From: Gymnogyps californianus
Taxonomy: Eukaryota; Chordata; Aves; Accipitriformes; Cathartidae
NCBI RefSeq assembly: GCF_018139145.2
Contig: NC_059476.1
Location: 14,749,001 to 14,813,000, forward strand
DNA length: 64,000 nucleotides
Direction: 5' to 3'
Made by a program: the position numbers and the translations under genes. This document shows positions 25,401 through 37,200 of the stretch, in pieces; position 1 is the stretch's first letter, and every line of letters begins with the position of its first letter. The notes under the pieces are model-generated. The model saw nothing but the letters and a program-made list of their open reading frames with translations, did not search any database and was not told the origin of the DNA.

Positions 25401-28282
25401 GAGAGAAGAGTGACCAGCTCTCATGTCCCAACATGTCAAGCCATCAGATGTCTCCTTTCAAAAACAAAGGTGCTGCCTTTCATGGCACAAGCCCATTGGG
25501 GTTTGTTTGCTAGCGAGGAATGAAGTTCGGAGGTGGGTCTCTCCTGGGAAGCTCAGGCAACTGATGCTTCAGTGACCCTAGTTCAAAGCTTATTTTTCCT
25601 CCCAGTCCCATTGGGTGGGAAACTTTCCTTCAGATGACTCAGGGCCCATTCAGCACCCACCAACTTCATCATTAGGACAGACTAGCATGGCTCTCCTGCA
25701 CTGCCACCGTATCAATGGGAAAGCAGCATTTTCACTCAAGGAGATGCCTGCCCATGTGAGCGTGCATGTACCTCACCGTATGGCTCAAAGAGGTTCGGCA
25801 CAGCACCAGCTTGCAGGGCTTCACACAGTAGACCCGAGCAGCAGTGCAGGTCCAGGGACATCCAGCGTCACCACCACCAACCACGCATCCCCAAGCATGA
25901 CGCGTCACCCACCCATGGCTTTCCTTGTGCCAAAGGATGCTGAGACTCCTCTGCCCAGCAGGAATGCTGTGTGGCTTCACTTTGCTGCTTGAAAGCAGAT
26001 TTGTGGGTGAAAGAGGGTAAAATGATGCCAAGTGTTCCTCATCATGACAGTCTGTGTATGGTTGCACTTGACTACTATAAACCTCTGTCCTTACGTCAGG
26101 GCACCCACAGCTTTTAAAAATCACCACCCTGGTTTTATGCTTTTTTGAAAGGGTGCCTCCCTCGTGATCCACTTCAGGAGCTTTTATCTCAATTTACTTT
26201 TCCAACCCCGCCAAGATCAGGGTGGGCCCTGGAGGAGGCAGGGACCCGGTGCACCACTCTGGGCACACATCTCAGGGAAACTGGCTGCCTCCCCAGGACC
26301 AGCTCAGCAGAGCCACAAGCAGCCAGCCTGTGCAATATCTCCCCATCTGAGCCAATTTTCAGCGAGGTTAAATTACTTAGGTGCTTGTGAAAATCCCAGC
26401 CCATCCTTGCAACACAGAGAGGTCACCAGAAATGTCTGGAGGACATGAATTTACGCTTTACCTGTGCTTTCTAAAAGCAAAGAATGTCAGTCCCCAGGGC
26501 TGTCAATACAACTCCTTTCAGTATCATTACACTCATTTTCAACTATCCTTCAGAGAAATGGATAAGGTTTCTGTTCTCTTTCCCCAGCTATTTTGAGACA
26601 CATCTGAAACAGAAAGAACTGGAGGAACAGTAGCCACAGACAAACCACAAATGCAGATGCAGTCTATTTTTATTAAGTGTGTTTTGTTGCATGACTTCTT
26701 ATTATTTCTTTTTTTTAAATATAATGCATGTCCATTTTTTTTTTTAAAGCGTTGCTGGGCTAAACACAGCAGTGCATCACCTCTGAATATAACACAGCCT
26801 GTAGCCCCTCTGTACAAAGAGGGAAATTTGAGTTAATTACCCGCATCTCCTCATTAGCCTCCCTCTCCCAACAAAATAAAAATTAAAGAGAAGCACGCTC
26901 GCTGGAGTAGAATCGCTGAAAGGCAGAAGTTGCAGGATTACCAGCTGCAGGCAGGAGAAAGCCCCAGCAGGAATGCCAAGTCCCTGGCACACACAGGAAA
27001 CATATATAGCTATTATTCTTTCCCAGCCAGTTTTTTTCAAATTCATTCAAATAATGCTTCAAATGGGAAAAGCCACTTACAATCACAAGACAACAGCCAG
27101 AGCTCTTTTTTTATGTTGACCCGACAGTACTGTTATTCTGCATATTGCATGTATATCACGAGATCAGAGAAGAAATAAGGTCAGGCCACAGAAACTTCAG
27201 AACACAAATGACGAACAAATAAAAATCTCTATTGAGACATGCTTGCTAAATATCTTTAGGGAGAAAGTAATCTACTTCCTAACCATGTCCATTTGTTCCT
27301 TAAACTATAAGGTTTGGACTTGGTGGAAAATATGAGAAGAATCAGGACTGTAGCGTGAATATTCACAGCCTAAGCGTATATACCTCCTGCATCTCTATTC
27401 AAAGAAAGGATATGAGATATTCCAAGTCCACGCAAGGCTTTACCTGCATCTTTCATACCCATATTTACTATTGTAACAAGGAAGTGTCTCTGAAAATACA
27501 TTCATACCGCACCGAACATGCAGCACATTTACTACGTCCAAAGTTAAACAGAACATTTTAGAGCAATAGGCAAGTTTAATATTAAGGAGAGCAATATTCT
27601 CACAGAAGTATTTATGGAATGAGATTTGTGCAGACAAGGACATGGCTAGTACCTCATGTTGTCTATAGATTCAAATTCTGGTTTAACGTTGGCCTGTGCA
27701 GGATATTCCAGTCCCTTTTCAGCTCCCCCCTCTCCCCGGCTTTACATTACCCAGCAAACGCAGACAGCATGCTGCACTTAACAGCTTTAGCTTCGTCTAA
27801 AATCAGTCAATTCAAACCAACGTTCATTCCAAACTATATCAATTTAAAACGAAATAAACCAGAATTTATGTTAAGAAGAAACTGCTGGTGGAAAGGAAAA
27901 ATAAAGTGACTGTTTTGAGAGCCTGCTAAGCTGCCTTGCAGTAACCGTTACCATGGCTTAGCTGATTTTTCCCTGGTGGGAGCTGTCAGACAGCGCACAC
28001 ACGGGCACAGTTACTTTCTTTTCGCCCCTGACACCTCTCAGCACGCCCGTCAGCGCTGCACGGGCAGATATTTGTCCCTTATCCCCAGCAATACAGCGAG
28101 ACGAGCACACCCCCAGCCCGGCCTTCCTCTTCGGCCAGCCCCTCTCCGGCAGCGGGATGCTCCGGGAGGCCAAGCCGGGCAGAGCCCGCATCCATCCCCC
28201 CGCTGCACCCGCCTCACCTTTCCCGGCCGCCTCCCGCTCCCCCCCCCCGGCAGCGGAGGGGTGGCAGCGGGTCGGTCCTTAC

Positions 28283-28316
28283 CGTAGAGCAGGCTCCTCG
28301 TCACCTGCCCCCCCAT
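28283..28316 (-). CDS. NEURL1: NEURL1 alternative coding exon 1 (MGGQVTR N-terminus)
   Basis: On the minus strand an ATG at 28316 in a strong context (GCGGCCATGG, G at -3 and +4) opens MGGQVTRSLLY plus one base, followed directly by a GTAAGG donor at 28282. The split base G joins AT of exon 2 to give Asp, so the product reads ...LLYDSIGG..., in phase with the conserved DSIGG of NEURL1. Gly2 and Thr6 fit the N-myristoylation consensus, which fits the known membrane anchoring of neuralized proteins. From memory, mammals have a NEURL1 isoform starting MGGQITR, and the better-known isoform starts MGNNFSS from another first exon. The reading frame stays open upstream (PPPGCAA), but no better ATG is seen and the CpG island supports a 5' end here. 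The exon call is inferred from the splice donor, phase, motif and promoter together, not from a transcript. Confidence 0.88.
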
Positions 28317-28458
28317 GGCCGCGCAGCCCGGCGGGGGCACGGCCGGCTCCCGCTCCGCGCCAGCAGCCCCCGGCCCACGCGGGAGCCGGCTGCCCCGCGC
28401 CGGCAGCCTCCACCTACTCCCGCGCCTCCTGCCGCGGCACCGGCGCTAGGAGCTGTCA

Positions 28459-28472
28459 TGTTTATTTACATA
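28459..28472 (+). promoter_or_regulatory. forkhead-like site in the CpG island
   Basis: TGTTTATTTACATA stands out as an AT-rich island within GC-rich sequence, about 145-155 bp upstream of the NEURL1 start codon. TGTTTATTTAC fits the forkhead (FOX) consensus TGTTTRYTTW closely. Read on the minus strand, ATGTAAAT is also close to a POU octamer. Binding is inferred from the motif only. Confidence 0.4.
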
Positions 28473-29910
28473 AGAAGGAGGAGACTTCGCGGCTTCCTGA
28501 AATAGCTGCTGGCGTTTCATCGATGCAGCGTGTCCCTCCGTCCCCGTCCCCGTCCCCCCCCCCCCACGCACACACACGCATACAGTCCCACAGTGCAGGA
28601 CGCAGCGGGCAAAGGCATCCACGCGCGATGCTACCGTCGCTGTGTGCTGCTGGAGGGGGCTGCCGGCCGGGCTGAAAACCCGGCGGTAACCGGCTCCCCG
28701 GCAACGCTAAGAACAAAGCAGGAGGCACTGCCAACTCCGCTGAAAAAATTTAAGAACTCATGTATAAAATCAAAAGACTTTGGCCATTTGAAACTTTCAC
28801 TACCCAGCGGTTTGGTATCCAAGCGCAAAACCCTGGAATAAATTAGAATGGCAAAAAAAAAAAGAGTTAAAAATTATTACCAGACATCACCGCACCAGAG
28901 TCTTCAAACGGCCTCTGCTGGTTAATTATTAATTATTTAATAGCAAAGAAGTGCTTGAAATGCAGAATGGTTCGCCACAGACTGTAATAATAAAAACATT
29001 ACCCCCCATAAACTCTTTTGTGCGAGGCGTGCATGCTCAGCCCAGATACAATGCTTCCTGCTCTCCAGCTCATTACCTCTGCTGATGGATAATGGCCAGC
29101 GTTATTAAAAGCAGGGGGATGCCGAGGGTGGTGCAGGGAGGTGCGCAGGGTACCGCAGCCAGGGTTGGTCCCTCGGTTGCTCTCTGCACCCCGCGGTTCA
29201 TGCAGGAGCTTGCTCGTTCCCTCCTCTCCATCTCCAGCAATGCATGCCCACACGCAAGTCTCCCTGCATCTCTCCTGTCCACTGCTCTAGGGGTAAATTA
29301 ACACAGCAGGCACCGAGCTGCCGCAGCCGGCCATGGTATATCCCAGTTGGCTCATTTAAAACTAGCTCATGCATCTTTATGTTACGCCATAGTTGCCCTT
29401 CACTCTGTAAAGGAGCGGGAGTCAAACTTATCAGCCGTGAGTGCAGCTCTGCCTCCCAACTCTTACCATGGTGCTGGGCAAATCCTGCCATCCCACTGCC
29501 TCGACTCTGCCACTGGAAAAATGGGAAATAAGATTTTCTCTTGCCTGTGTTGTAAGGATTATTGCTTAGGATGGCTGGGTGCTGAGGTCTCAGCACTTCT
29601 GGAAAAAAAAAGCAGTGCAAAAAAAGCTCAAGCCAAAAAACACAGTCAGGGTGTTTGCACTAACGTGCGTGAGGAAAGCCGTGCCCAGTATTTCCAACCT
29701 GCGAGAGGAGACTCTCCCAAGCCCCCCAGCAGCAGCCAGGCACCACCGCCGGCTTACCCACTGGCTCCCGCCTGCCCAGCCGAGGAGACTCGCGCCCGGA
29801 CCCCACAGCCAAGCAGCAGCTCTTCCCTAGCTGAGTAGCACGCAGGCAGCGCTCCACTCCTCCCTGCCCAAAGTCACACTCTGCAGAGCTTACGGCAGCT
29901 TCTTGGCAGA

Positions 29911-29965
29911 AGACTCTTCCTTTTTTTTTTTTCCCTTCTATTTTTTTTTTCCCCTCCCCTCCCAG
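29911..29965 (+). repeat. T-rich/pyrimidine tract ending in CCCAG
   Basis: Two T runs (29921-29932 and 29941-29950) followed by CCCCTCCCCTCCCAG. It resembles a strong 3' splice site on the + strand, but no ORF or known exon follows, so it is listed as low-complexity sequence only. Confidence 0.6.
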
Positions 29966-31109
29966 ACGATGCTGCATTTACAGCAGCAGTGGTGTGGGGT
30001 GAGGACGTGTCCCCAGGAGCACCGCAGCACGGCCCCCGCACCCCGACAGGTGCAGGACATCTCTTGGGTCACACCAAGCCATCACAGCACCCCACTCTGC
30101 TCCCACGCCGCTGGGGACCCACGGATGCCACAAGGACATTGCTGGTTTCGTCTCCTGGTGGGCAGCCCACCCGCTCGGGCTGACGGCAAAGGGTCCGGGC
30201 GCTTACGCCATCAACTACCATGTTTCACTCAGAGGAATGAAGATTGACTTGGACATTCAACCCCAAATTTTCTCTTTCAGTTTCTCATTTCAGCTCTGCT
30301 TTCCATCCTTACCTTAATCTTGCTACAGCTCTGTGAATAATTGACTTCTTGGTTCACTGCCTCAACCAAGAGATCACTAGGAAAAAAAAAAATCATTTCA
30401 TGTTGGCCCAAAACCGAATGCTTTGTGCGTCTCGCTGAACAAAATGTTTCTTTAACTCAAAATGAAGCATTTTATTTTTGTAGTTATTTTTACCTCATTT
30501 TTTCAAGTTATGGTCATTGAATCCAGCTCTGAAACGATGTCTTAAAAAAACCCATTAAGCCCTTTGTTTTGAATATACCAAAAGGAAAATTTTGAATTGT
30601 TATCTTTTCAGATTATTTTTTGCAACTTATTGGCTTTGTTTGTTTGTTTGAGGGGGAGGGTGGAGAGGGCAGACTGCCAGAATGAGTCATCCCATTTGGC
30701 AGAAAATGATAAACAATTTCAATTGATTTAAAAATTGCATTTTTTCAGAAAAAATCCACCACCACCCCTCCTGAACTTCCCCCACTGCTGTGGAGCAGCT
30801 CCTAGGGACACAGCCCCACAGAGCCATCCATGGCAGTCAAACGGCCTGTCTGTCCTGTTCCATGATAATTCCTCGAGGATTATTTGCCATATGGCAAATC
30901 TTTCCTTCACAGCCATGTCACGCTGGAACTTATACCTGATTTGTTTTTGTCACCTCCAAGTCCATTTCAGACCTTGCCCTTTTCCAAATTCCTCTTCAGT
31001 CTTTCGTGTTTCTGATTTTTCTCTAGACATAGAGAAAACTTATCTACAACCCTGTTCCTATTTTACAATTCTCTCTGCCAATACCCTCTAGGTCCCCTTG
31101 GGGTATTTC

Positions 31110-31240
31110 TTTGCCCTTGCCAATATGGGCAAGGCCGCCCATTTTGGCATCAAGTATAAAAATCAATACCATCACCGTTTGTGCTCCCTTCTAAATCACT
31201 GACAAAGGTATTAGGGCTGGACTCAACAGAAACCCAGCCC
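31110..31240 (-). mobile_element. degraded CR1/L3-like LINE fragment (tentative)
   Basis: On the + strand CCTTCTAAATCACTGACAAAGGTATTAG resembles the complement of the CR1-family ORF2 segment usually read as 'TTCATTAATGATTTAGATGA...', preceded by a segment matching 'CCCAnTTTGGnATCA'. The similarity is short and heavily diverged, so the call depends on memory of the consensus. No ORF is preserved. Confidence 0.4.
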
Positions 31241-34200
31241 CTAAATCCATTCCCATTTGTGAACAGCGTTCAGCAAACTCCAGCCAAGAAGCAGTGCTGC
31301 TGTCCAAGCCGGGAGGAATCTGCTGCAGGAGTATTTTGAGGCAGTGTCTGATCTTGCTAAATATACTTATTAACCACAAGAGTAGGATGCTGAGGCTGCA
31401 GAGGACTTCTGTAGATTCACAGTCATCAGGCTGTGTATTAGACTAAAACCTTGGACCTTTCCAAGTGGCCTTGAGCAGACAACAGGGCACCTCTCCTGCC
31501 CCTCCTGGGATAAAACCCCAGCCCTGGGCATTGGGCAGCAGGTTTGGGTATGAAGTTGAGGGGTCATGAGCATCTGCATTGCTTCCCTGGTGTCCTGGTC
31601 AGAAGGCTAGCAGTCAGCAAGGAGGAAGCCAGAGACCCACCATGGTCTGGGAAAAGACATCCCAACATGGCCAAACAGCCCATTCCACCCCAACTGATGG
31701 AAAGCAGCAGAGAGACCTGCAGGGAACCACGGCGGGGAAAGCCAGCTCTGCAGAGACCTGCCTTGCACAGGAGGAGACACAGAAAAAGGTACAAAGAGAC
31801 AGGGAAGAAGGAGAGGATGAAAAATCCATGTCATGGATAAGATTATACATATGCACAGCCCAGGACAGGAAAATGAAATTCTGGTTCATGCGAGCCTCAT
31901 GCAGCTAAAACTCTTTTGGGACTGGATTTGGCTCTATGGAGAACTGGAGTTTACTCTTCATAAGCAAGACAAAACAAGCAATAAAACCCCTCTTTATAGG
32001 GGTTTCACCCACTTCAACGGTGCTGCAAGTAGAGACATCCTGCCAAGAAACAGTCCAAAAAGTTTCCTTGAATATCAGTATGGAAGAAAGGAGGGAACTG
32101 TGGAAATCCATCTGATATTTGCCAGGGACAGGGAATCCTCTCTTAATGATTTTTATGTTTAAAAAGGTGCCATCAATTTCTCTATTACCACTTGCACTTG
32201 ACTTTATGGTAACAAACAGATTGACTAGAAATTGTCCTTTTTCACGCAATACAGTAGCTCTCAGCAAACAGCTGGAGATCATCTAGGAAGATGGGAGAAT
32301 TTAGGGGAACACATTTTCAGGTCTTTTTTCAGCACAAGTCTCTGACTGCTATTAGGGGGAAAACTTCACCTGTACAGAAAACAGATTTCCTCCAGGAACC
32401 TCTGCCACTGTAACTCCAGAGGAAAAACAATGTTCTCAACAGGAAAGCATCCAAGAGAAAACATCTCACCAGTGTGTGCTAGTGCACAAGAAACAGGGAC
32501 CAGAGCTAAGAAATCTTGCATTCTGTGCATCCTTTTAACATTAATTTATTGCCATTAATGGAGGGGGCTTAGACAAAAGACGTGTCTCTGCTTTCAACTC
32601 TTTATCTGTAATGCAAAGATACAGATACTGCCCTAGCAAAAGGTATGCTGATTAGTTGACATTTATGCAGCCATTTGAGAACACAATGAGTTATGTCATT
32701 ATTAACCATTATTAGAAAGCTGCAGCTCTGGATGAAAGACAAATCTCAATGTGTAAGTCAAAGGAAATTCAAAATTCTGGCTGAAATTCTTAAAATCAAA
32801 ATCACCACTCATACCTACAAACTACAGCACCATGACTGCTAACCCAGGTGCTCAATTATCCCGGTACAATTCGCTGCAGGCCCAGCAGGAAAGGGAATTT
32901 AAGGACAGGGAAAATCTTTAGGCTGAATATCCACCTCACATTTGCACTCAGCGTAAATGAGACATCAGTTGTGTTTGCTTTGGTGACAGGAGCTGCAGCA
33001 GCGCAGTGGTAGAGGCTGCCTCTCGGTAGGGCAATGAAGACATCAGCAAGGTGTTGTAATGGATGTCCAGGATGTGAATTGATTCGGTGAAGGTGACACG
33101 GCAGCGATTGGAGAGCCCGAGGTCTCACGTCACTGCTCGGGGGCTGTGACCCCTGCCCACGCAAAGCCAAAGCTGCCACAGATATCCCAGGCTTAACTGT
33201 GACCCTGCCAGTGCTCGGTGTTTTATCATAACCTCTCTGTGCGACCGTCTGCAGGAGTGGAAGAGGGCAACAGCAGTGCTGGAGAGGGGCAGGAGGCTGA
33301 GCAATGAGAAGGATTTCCAAGGCAAGGAACTGAACTGACTTCAGGCCAAGTTGCATAACGTTTTTCCATCGGCATGCAAACACTCGCAAGCCCCCACTTG
33401 ATGCTTGGTTTATCTTCAAAGACAGTGACTCAGTGCATGAAGGTGTCAGGAAAGAAATTAATGCCCCAAAAGCCAAGAGTGCCCCCTCCTCCTTCAATAC
33501 TTTTGGAATAATATATTGAGAAAACCCTGTGGGACAGTACAAGGTAGCAGAGACTGGAAATGACAGAATTCAACTGAGATGTGCCTTGCAATAAAGCATT
33601 GCATTGGGCTAACCAGTGTTTCTGAAAAGCAGCTTTTAGATGATACAGAAAACCTGTGCCTGCTTTGGGGCAATATCCCCTGGAATCTGCCAAAAGCCCA
33701 TTCCCTAGGGAAAGCATCACGCTGTGCATGACACTGACTAGGCCTTCGAATGCCTCCAGTCCCCACCTTCATTTATATGCTAAATTAACATTAATGGCTT
33801 AGCCTCTCACTGCCATTTCAGACTAACTCTTCAAGCACACCAAGATTCAAAAGAATCTTAGTCCTATCCAAATGTAATGGAAAATGAAGATAAAAGCATC
33901 TCACTAGAAGAAACATTGTAATTTAAAAAAAAAAAAAGAAATGTTGATTTATAACACTCACCTAATGAAGCTGACTTTCGCTTTCAGAACAAGCATAAGA
34001 ACCAGAAATAAACCTAAAGTTTCTATTTTCAAACAAAGGTTTTCTTTAGTCTCATGTGAATATCTTTATTTTCACTCTGACTGGAGGCACATCATGACGA
34101 CAGCATGGCAGGACCAAGAAATCTGTTATTTCAAGCCCAGTTCTGTGGCTATTAAATGATAAGGCACCACGACAGCCTTTAGTGACAAAAACACAGTATT

Positions 34201-37200
34201 TTTCCACACAGAGCTACAGGGAATACTGGTACAATATATATACTCTCTTTATAATATAGGTAGCTCGTTCACACTTTATCATAGGCAACATCCAAACTCT
34301 GCACTGAAAAATGAAATTACCAGCTGGAATCATCAGCATTTTTATGGCATTTTCCCTTCAACATGTGACTGTTGAGCAAACACCACATTTGCTTTCACAA
34401 TATTCCTGTAGGAAGAGGTGATGCCTCTCTGCCTGAGCTGGAGAAACATATTTTGAGTTTTTGCAAAAAGTTAAACTAGGATCTTATGAGCAACAGATTA
34501 ATTTGCTCTAACAATCTTCATTCAATGCCCTCTGGAAAGAGCACAGGCAGGAGCTCTGTGAAACCAGAGAGGTAAATAAGGTAATCAGAGAGCACCGGCA
34601 CCAGGGTACAAATGAAGGTTAGATAGACAACTTCCACTCCAGCATGTGCGAGCTTTTGAGAGCTTGACTTTGTAATCTTAATAATGTTCCCTTGGCATAG
34701 ATATGTAATTTCTAAACATTTTTCTTAGCAAATACAGTGACAGGAGAGAATAACCTCTGTGTTTCCTGTCCCACCCTTTCTGAGAAAAGCCTCTCACTTG
34801 CATGCACTGACGTTTGTAACCAAGCAAAGGCACCATATGTTTGTGATGTAAATATTAGCTGAGCAGAGAAACACCTTTTTATTACCCTGTTGAAAGTCCT
34901 TCAGAGAGGGCGGCAAAGGGCAGTGGGATCCAAAAGAAACCTTCTGGGCTGGCAAGATGGGCAGGCAGGACCACGCCACACATCCACGAGACAACATCCC
35001 CCACCACGTGTGCCCGCACAAAGTTTCAGCCTGGGCTTGGAAAGGTTCCTGGGGTCACAGAGGAAAGTCCCTGATCCTCTCCCAGGATTGGCTCCCGGAG
35101 CACCCCTTCTCACCCCAAAACTTCCCTGCCTCCTGCTACAGCGCCATCCTATAGGAAATGAGACTTATTTACAAAACTTGCCCTTACAGGGCTGCTTTTG
35201 CAAGCTCTTTTACATTAGACTTCAAGGAACCAAAGGAGCTGGAGGTCAAATATTGCAAGGGCAAAGTGCACAGCGAGGGTGAATTTTCCAGCCCAGGCGA
35301 GATGAATCTTGCAGGTGTAAATACAAAACAAATCATGTAATGCCTGTTACATGCGTTGCCCTTTCCCACTCCCTCTGTTCATCTGTTGCTCACCCTTCTC
35401 TGGTCTCCTGCTCCCCCTCACCAGATACTGCTGTCTTGTACCTCCCCATCCTAGACTCTTTGTGGCTTTTCAAGTTTTATCTGAAATTTACCCTTCCTCC
35501 TTTGTTCTATCTTTTAACTCCTTTCTTCTATCACTCAAATTAAAAGCCATTTTGCATGTAACTCAGTCTCACAAATGTATCATGAAAGATCACGAGCCAG
35601 ATGCAGTAGACTGGGGGCAGCTCTTATTGGAATGAGAAATGAGTTTTGGTTCTTCAGCTCAGGAAAACAGGATTTAATCAGTACAAAAATCAGAGCTTTA
35701 CCTTCACAAAATGCCACTTGTTTTGGACCTACTTTATCAAAGCACAAAGCAGATGAACATAAAATGCAAATACCGTACTGAGTAGAGCAATGGTCATGTT
35801 CCCCCCCATCCACCCCTCCGTCTGACATCCCCATTTTCAGGAGGAGGGATCAGAGATCAGTAGGACATGAGCTTCATAAAATTACCAAACGCAGAAAAAT
35901 GTCTGTACGCCTAGGATCTGAACCATGCTAATATATTCATCACTACAGCATCTAGACTGAGTGTCTCTGACCTACCACAGCTTCTTCTGATCCGCTGCAA
36001 ACTTTCGCAAACCAAAACAACGCTGCCTCTGCCGTTGAGTTCTCTTCCTCCCATACACCATGCCTCCAATCCAAAGGTCTTTTTCACTTCTCTTTCCTCC
36101 CCCCCAATTCTTTGTCTCAGCATCCTCTTCTGTGCCGCCCACACACTTGGAGAGCAGAGAGCAGACCAATCTGGCAGGCTCAAATAACAACAAAAAAAGG
36201 AAAGAAAAAAGAAGTTGTTTTCTGGCCTAGAAGACTCCTCTGTATTTTTATCTGGAGGGAGCAATCAAATCTCTTTCCTTTCACCAGGAACCAAAGGGAA
36301 TGGTGATGGCTCCCAAGGTCTCACATTCTCACAAATCAGCCCCAACAAAAACAAGGGGGAAAGGCTGGCATTTCTTCCTGACACACAGGCACCTTTGAAC
36401 AGGAACATTAAGCTTATTTTTAACCGTGCCTTCATCCAGCACCAACCACCAGTTAAAAATATCCATTTTTACAAGGTGGGGTTTGATTAGCCAGTTTTCT
36501 TGTTTGCTTTTCTTAAAAAGGGCTGAGGACAAACTCTGCTGCCTGGAGGCTAGTTAACCAGCCAGGCGGTTATCGGCACTTGAGGGACTGCTGGGCTGGC
36601 TGGGCGTGCGCCCACACAAGCAGCAGAAGAAGGGGGTTTGGAAGGGTGCAGACCTCTACGTGCAGCATGCACCCCCATGGTGCCAACACGGCCCTGGCAG
36701 CGTTTACCCATCAAGGTCCCAATCCTGCAATCTCATCAGCATATGCAAAAAATCCACTCTGGCATAAAGCATCTAATGACATTAATGGCACACAGCACAG
36801 CGATACAGTCCAGGCATGTGGAAATAATCACAGGCCCAGAACCCAGGATGACTGATTTTTTTCCTATTCAACATATGTTTTACTTAGATGTCTGCATCTT
36901 CCCACCCTTCTTTCTCTCGGCCTCCCAAGCTACTATTTGGTTTTGGCGGAACACAGGAAAACGTCTTTAATACAGGAACATTATAGGTTAAATCACACCT
37001 ATCTGAGAAACAAAAAAATGGTTAACTTAGATATAAACAAGAGATTTTATTAAATTCACATATTCCTAATAATAGGCAGAATCTGACCCCAGCACAACTG
37101 GCCACTGAGCAGATAAAATACATCTGAACTCTGTTCAGCACGAGGGTCTAAAAATAATGCTTGTAATTCCTACACAGAATTAGAACCAAAGAAGTTGAGT

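Larger units (their letters stand above)
3605..28282 (-). other. NEURL1: NEURL1 intron between the MGGQVTR exon and exon 2
   Basis: This 24,678-bp intron is bounded by a GTAAGG donor (28282 downward) and a CTTTCAG acceptor (3611-3605) on the minus strand, and interrupts a codon after its first base. It holds the ERVL-like solo LTR at 7016-8161, a 20-bp palindrome beside a 17-bp tandem repeat near 10.15 kb, a pyrimidine-rich tract at 17.2-17.6 kb, and AT-rich enhancer-like stretches near 12.4 and 22.2 kb. A short stretch at about 13.27-13.34 kb weakly resembles a MIR-like SINE on the minus strand. No further exon is recognised; ORFs of 60-130 codons inside it show no family I know and lack paired splice sites. 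Confidence 0.85.
27990..28715 (-). promoter_or_regulatory. NEURL1: CpG island promoter of NEURL1 short first exon
   Basis: This stretch is much richer in G+C and in CpG than anything else in the window. It spans the first coding exon and about 400 bp upstream of the ATG on the minus strand. I see no canonical TATA box, so a dispersed CpG-island start is likely and the exact transcription start cannot be read from sequence. It contains C-rich runs: a 9-C run near 28241, (CGTCCCC) repeats at about 28539-28553 and a 12-C run at 28554-28565. A short CA/CG alternating stretch follows at 28566-28580, and an AT island with a forkhead-like site lies at 28459-28472. Limits were drawn by eye from CpG density. 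Confidence 0.8.

Noticed and set aside
29521..29838. Plus-strand frame starting MGNKIFSCLCC, which looks like a lipidated N-terminus
   Set aside because: The rest is low-complexity Pro/Ser/Ala from GC-rich DNA; it does not match the NEURL1 MGNNFSS exon, and it is on the wrong strand.
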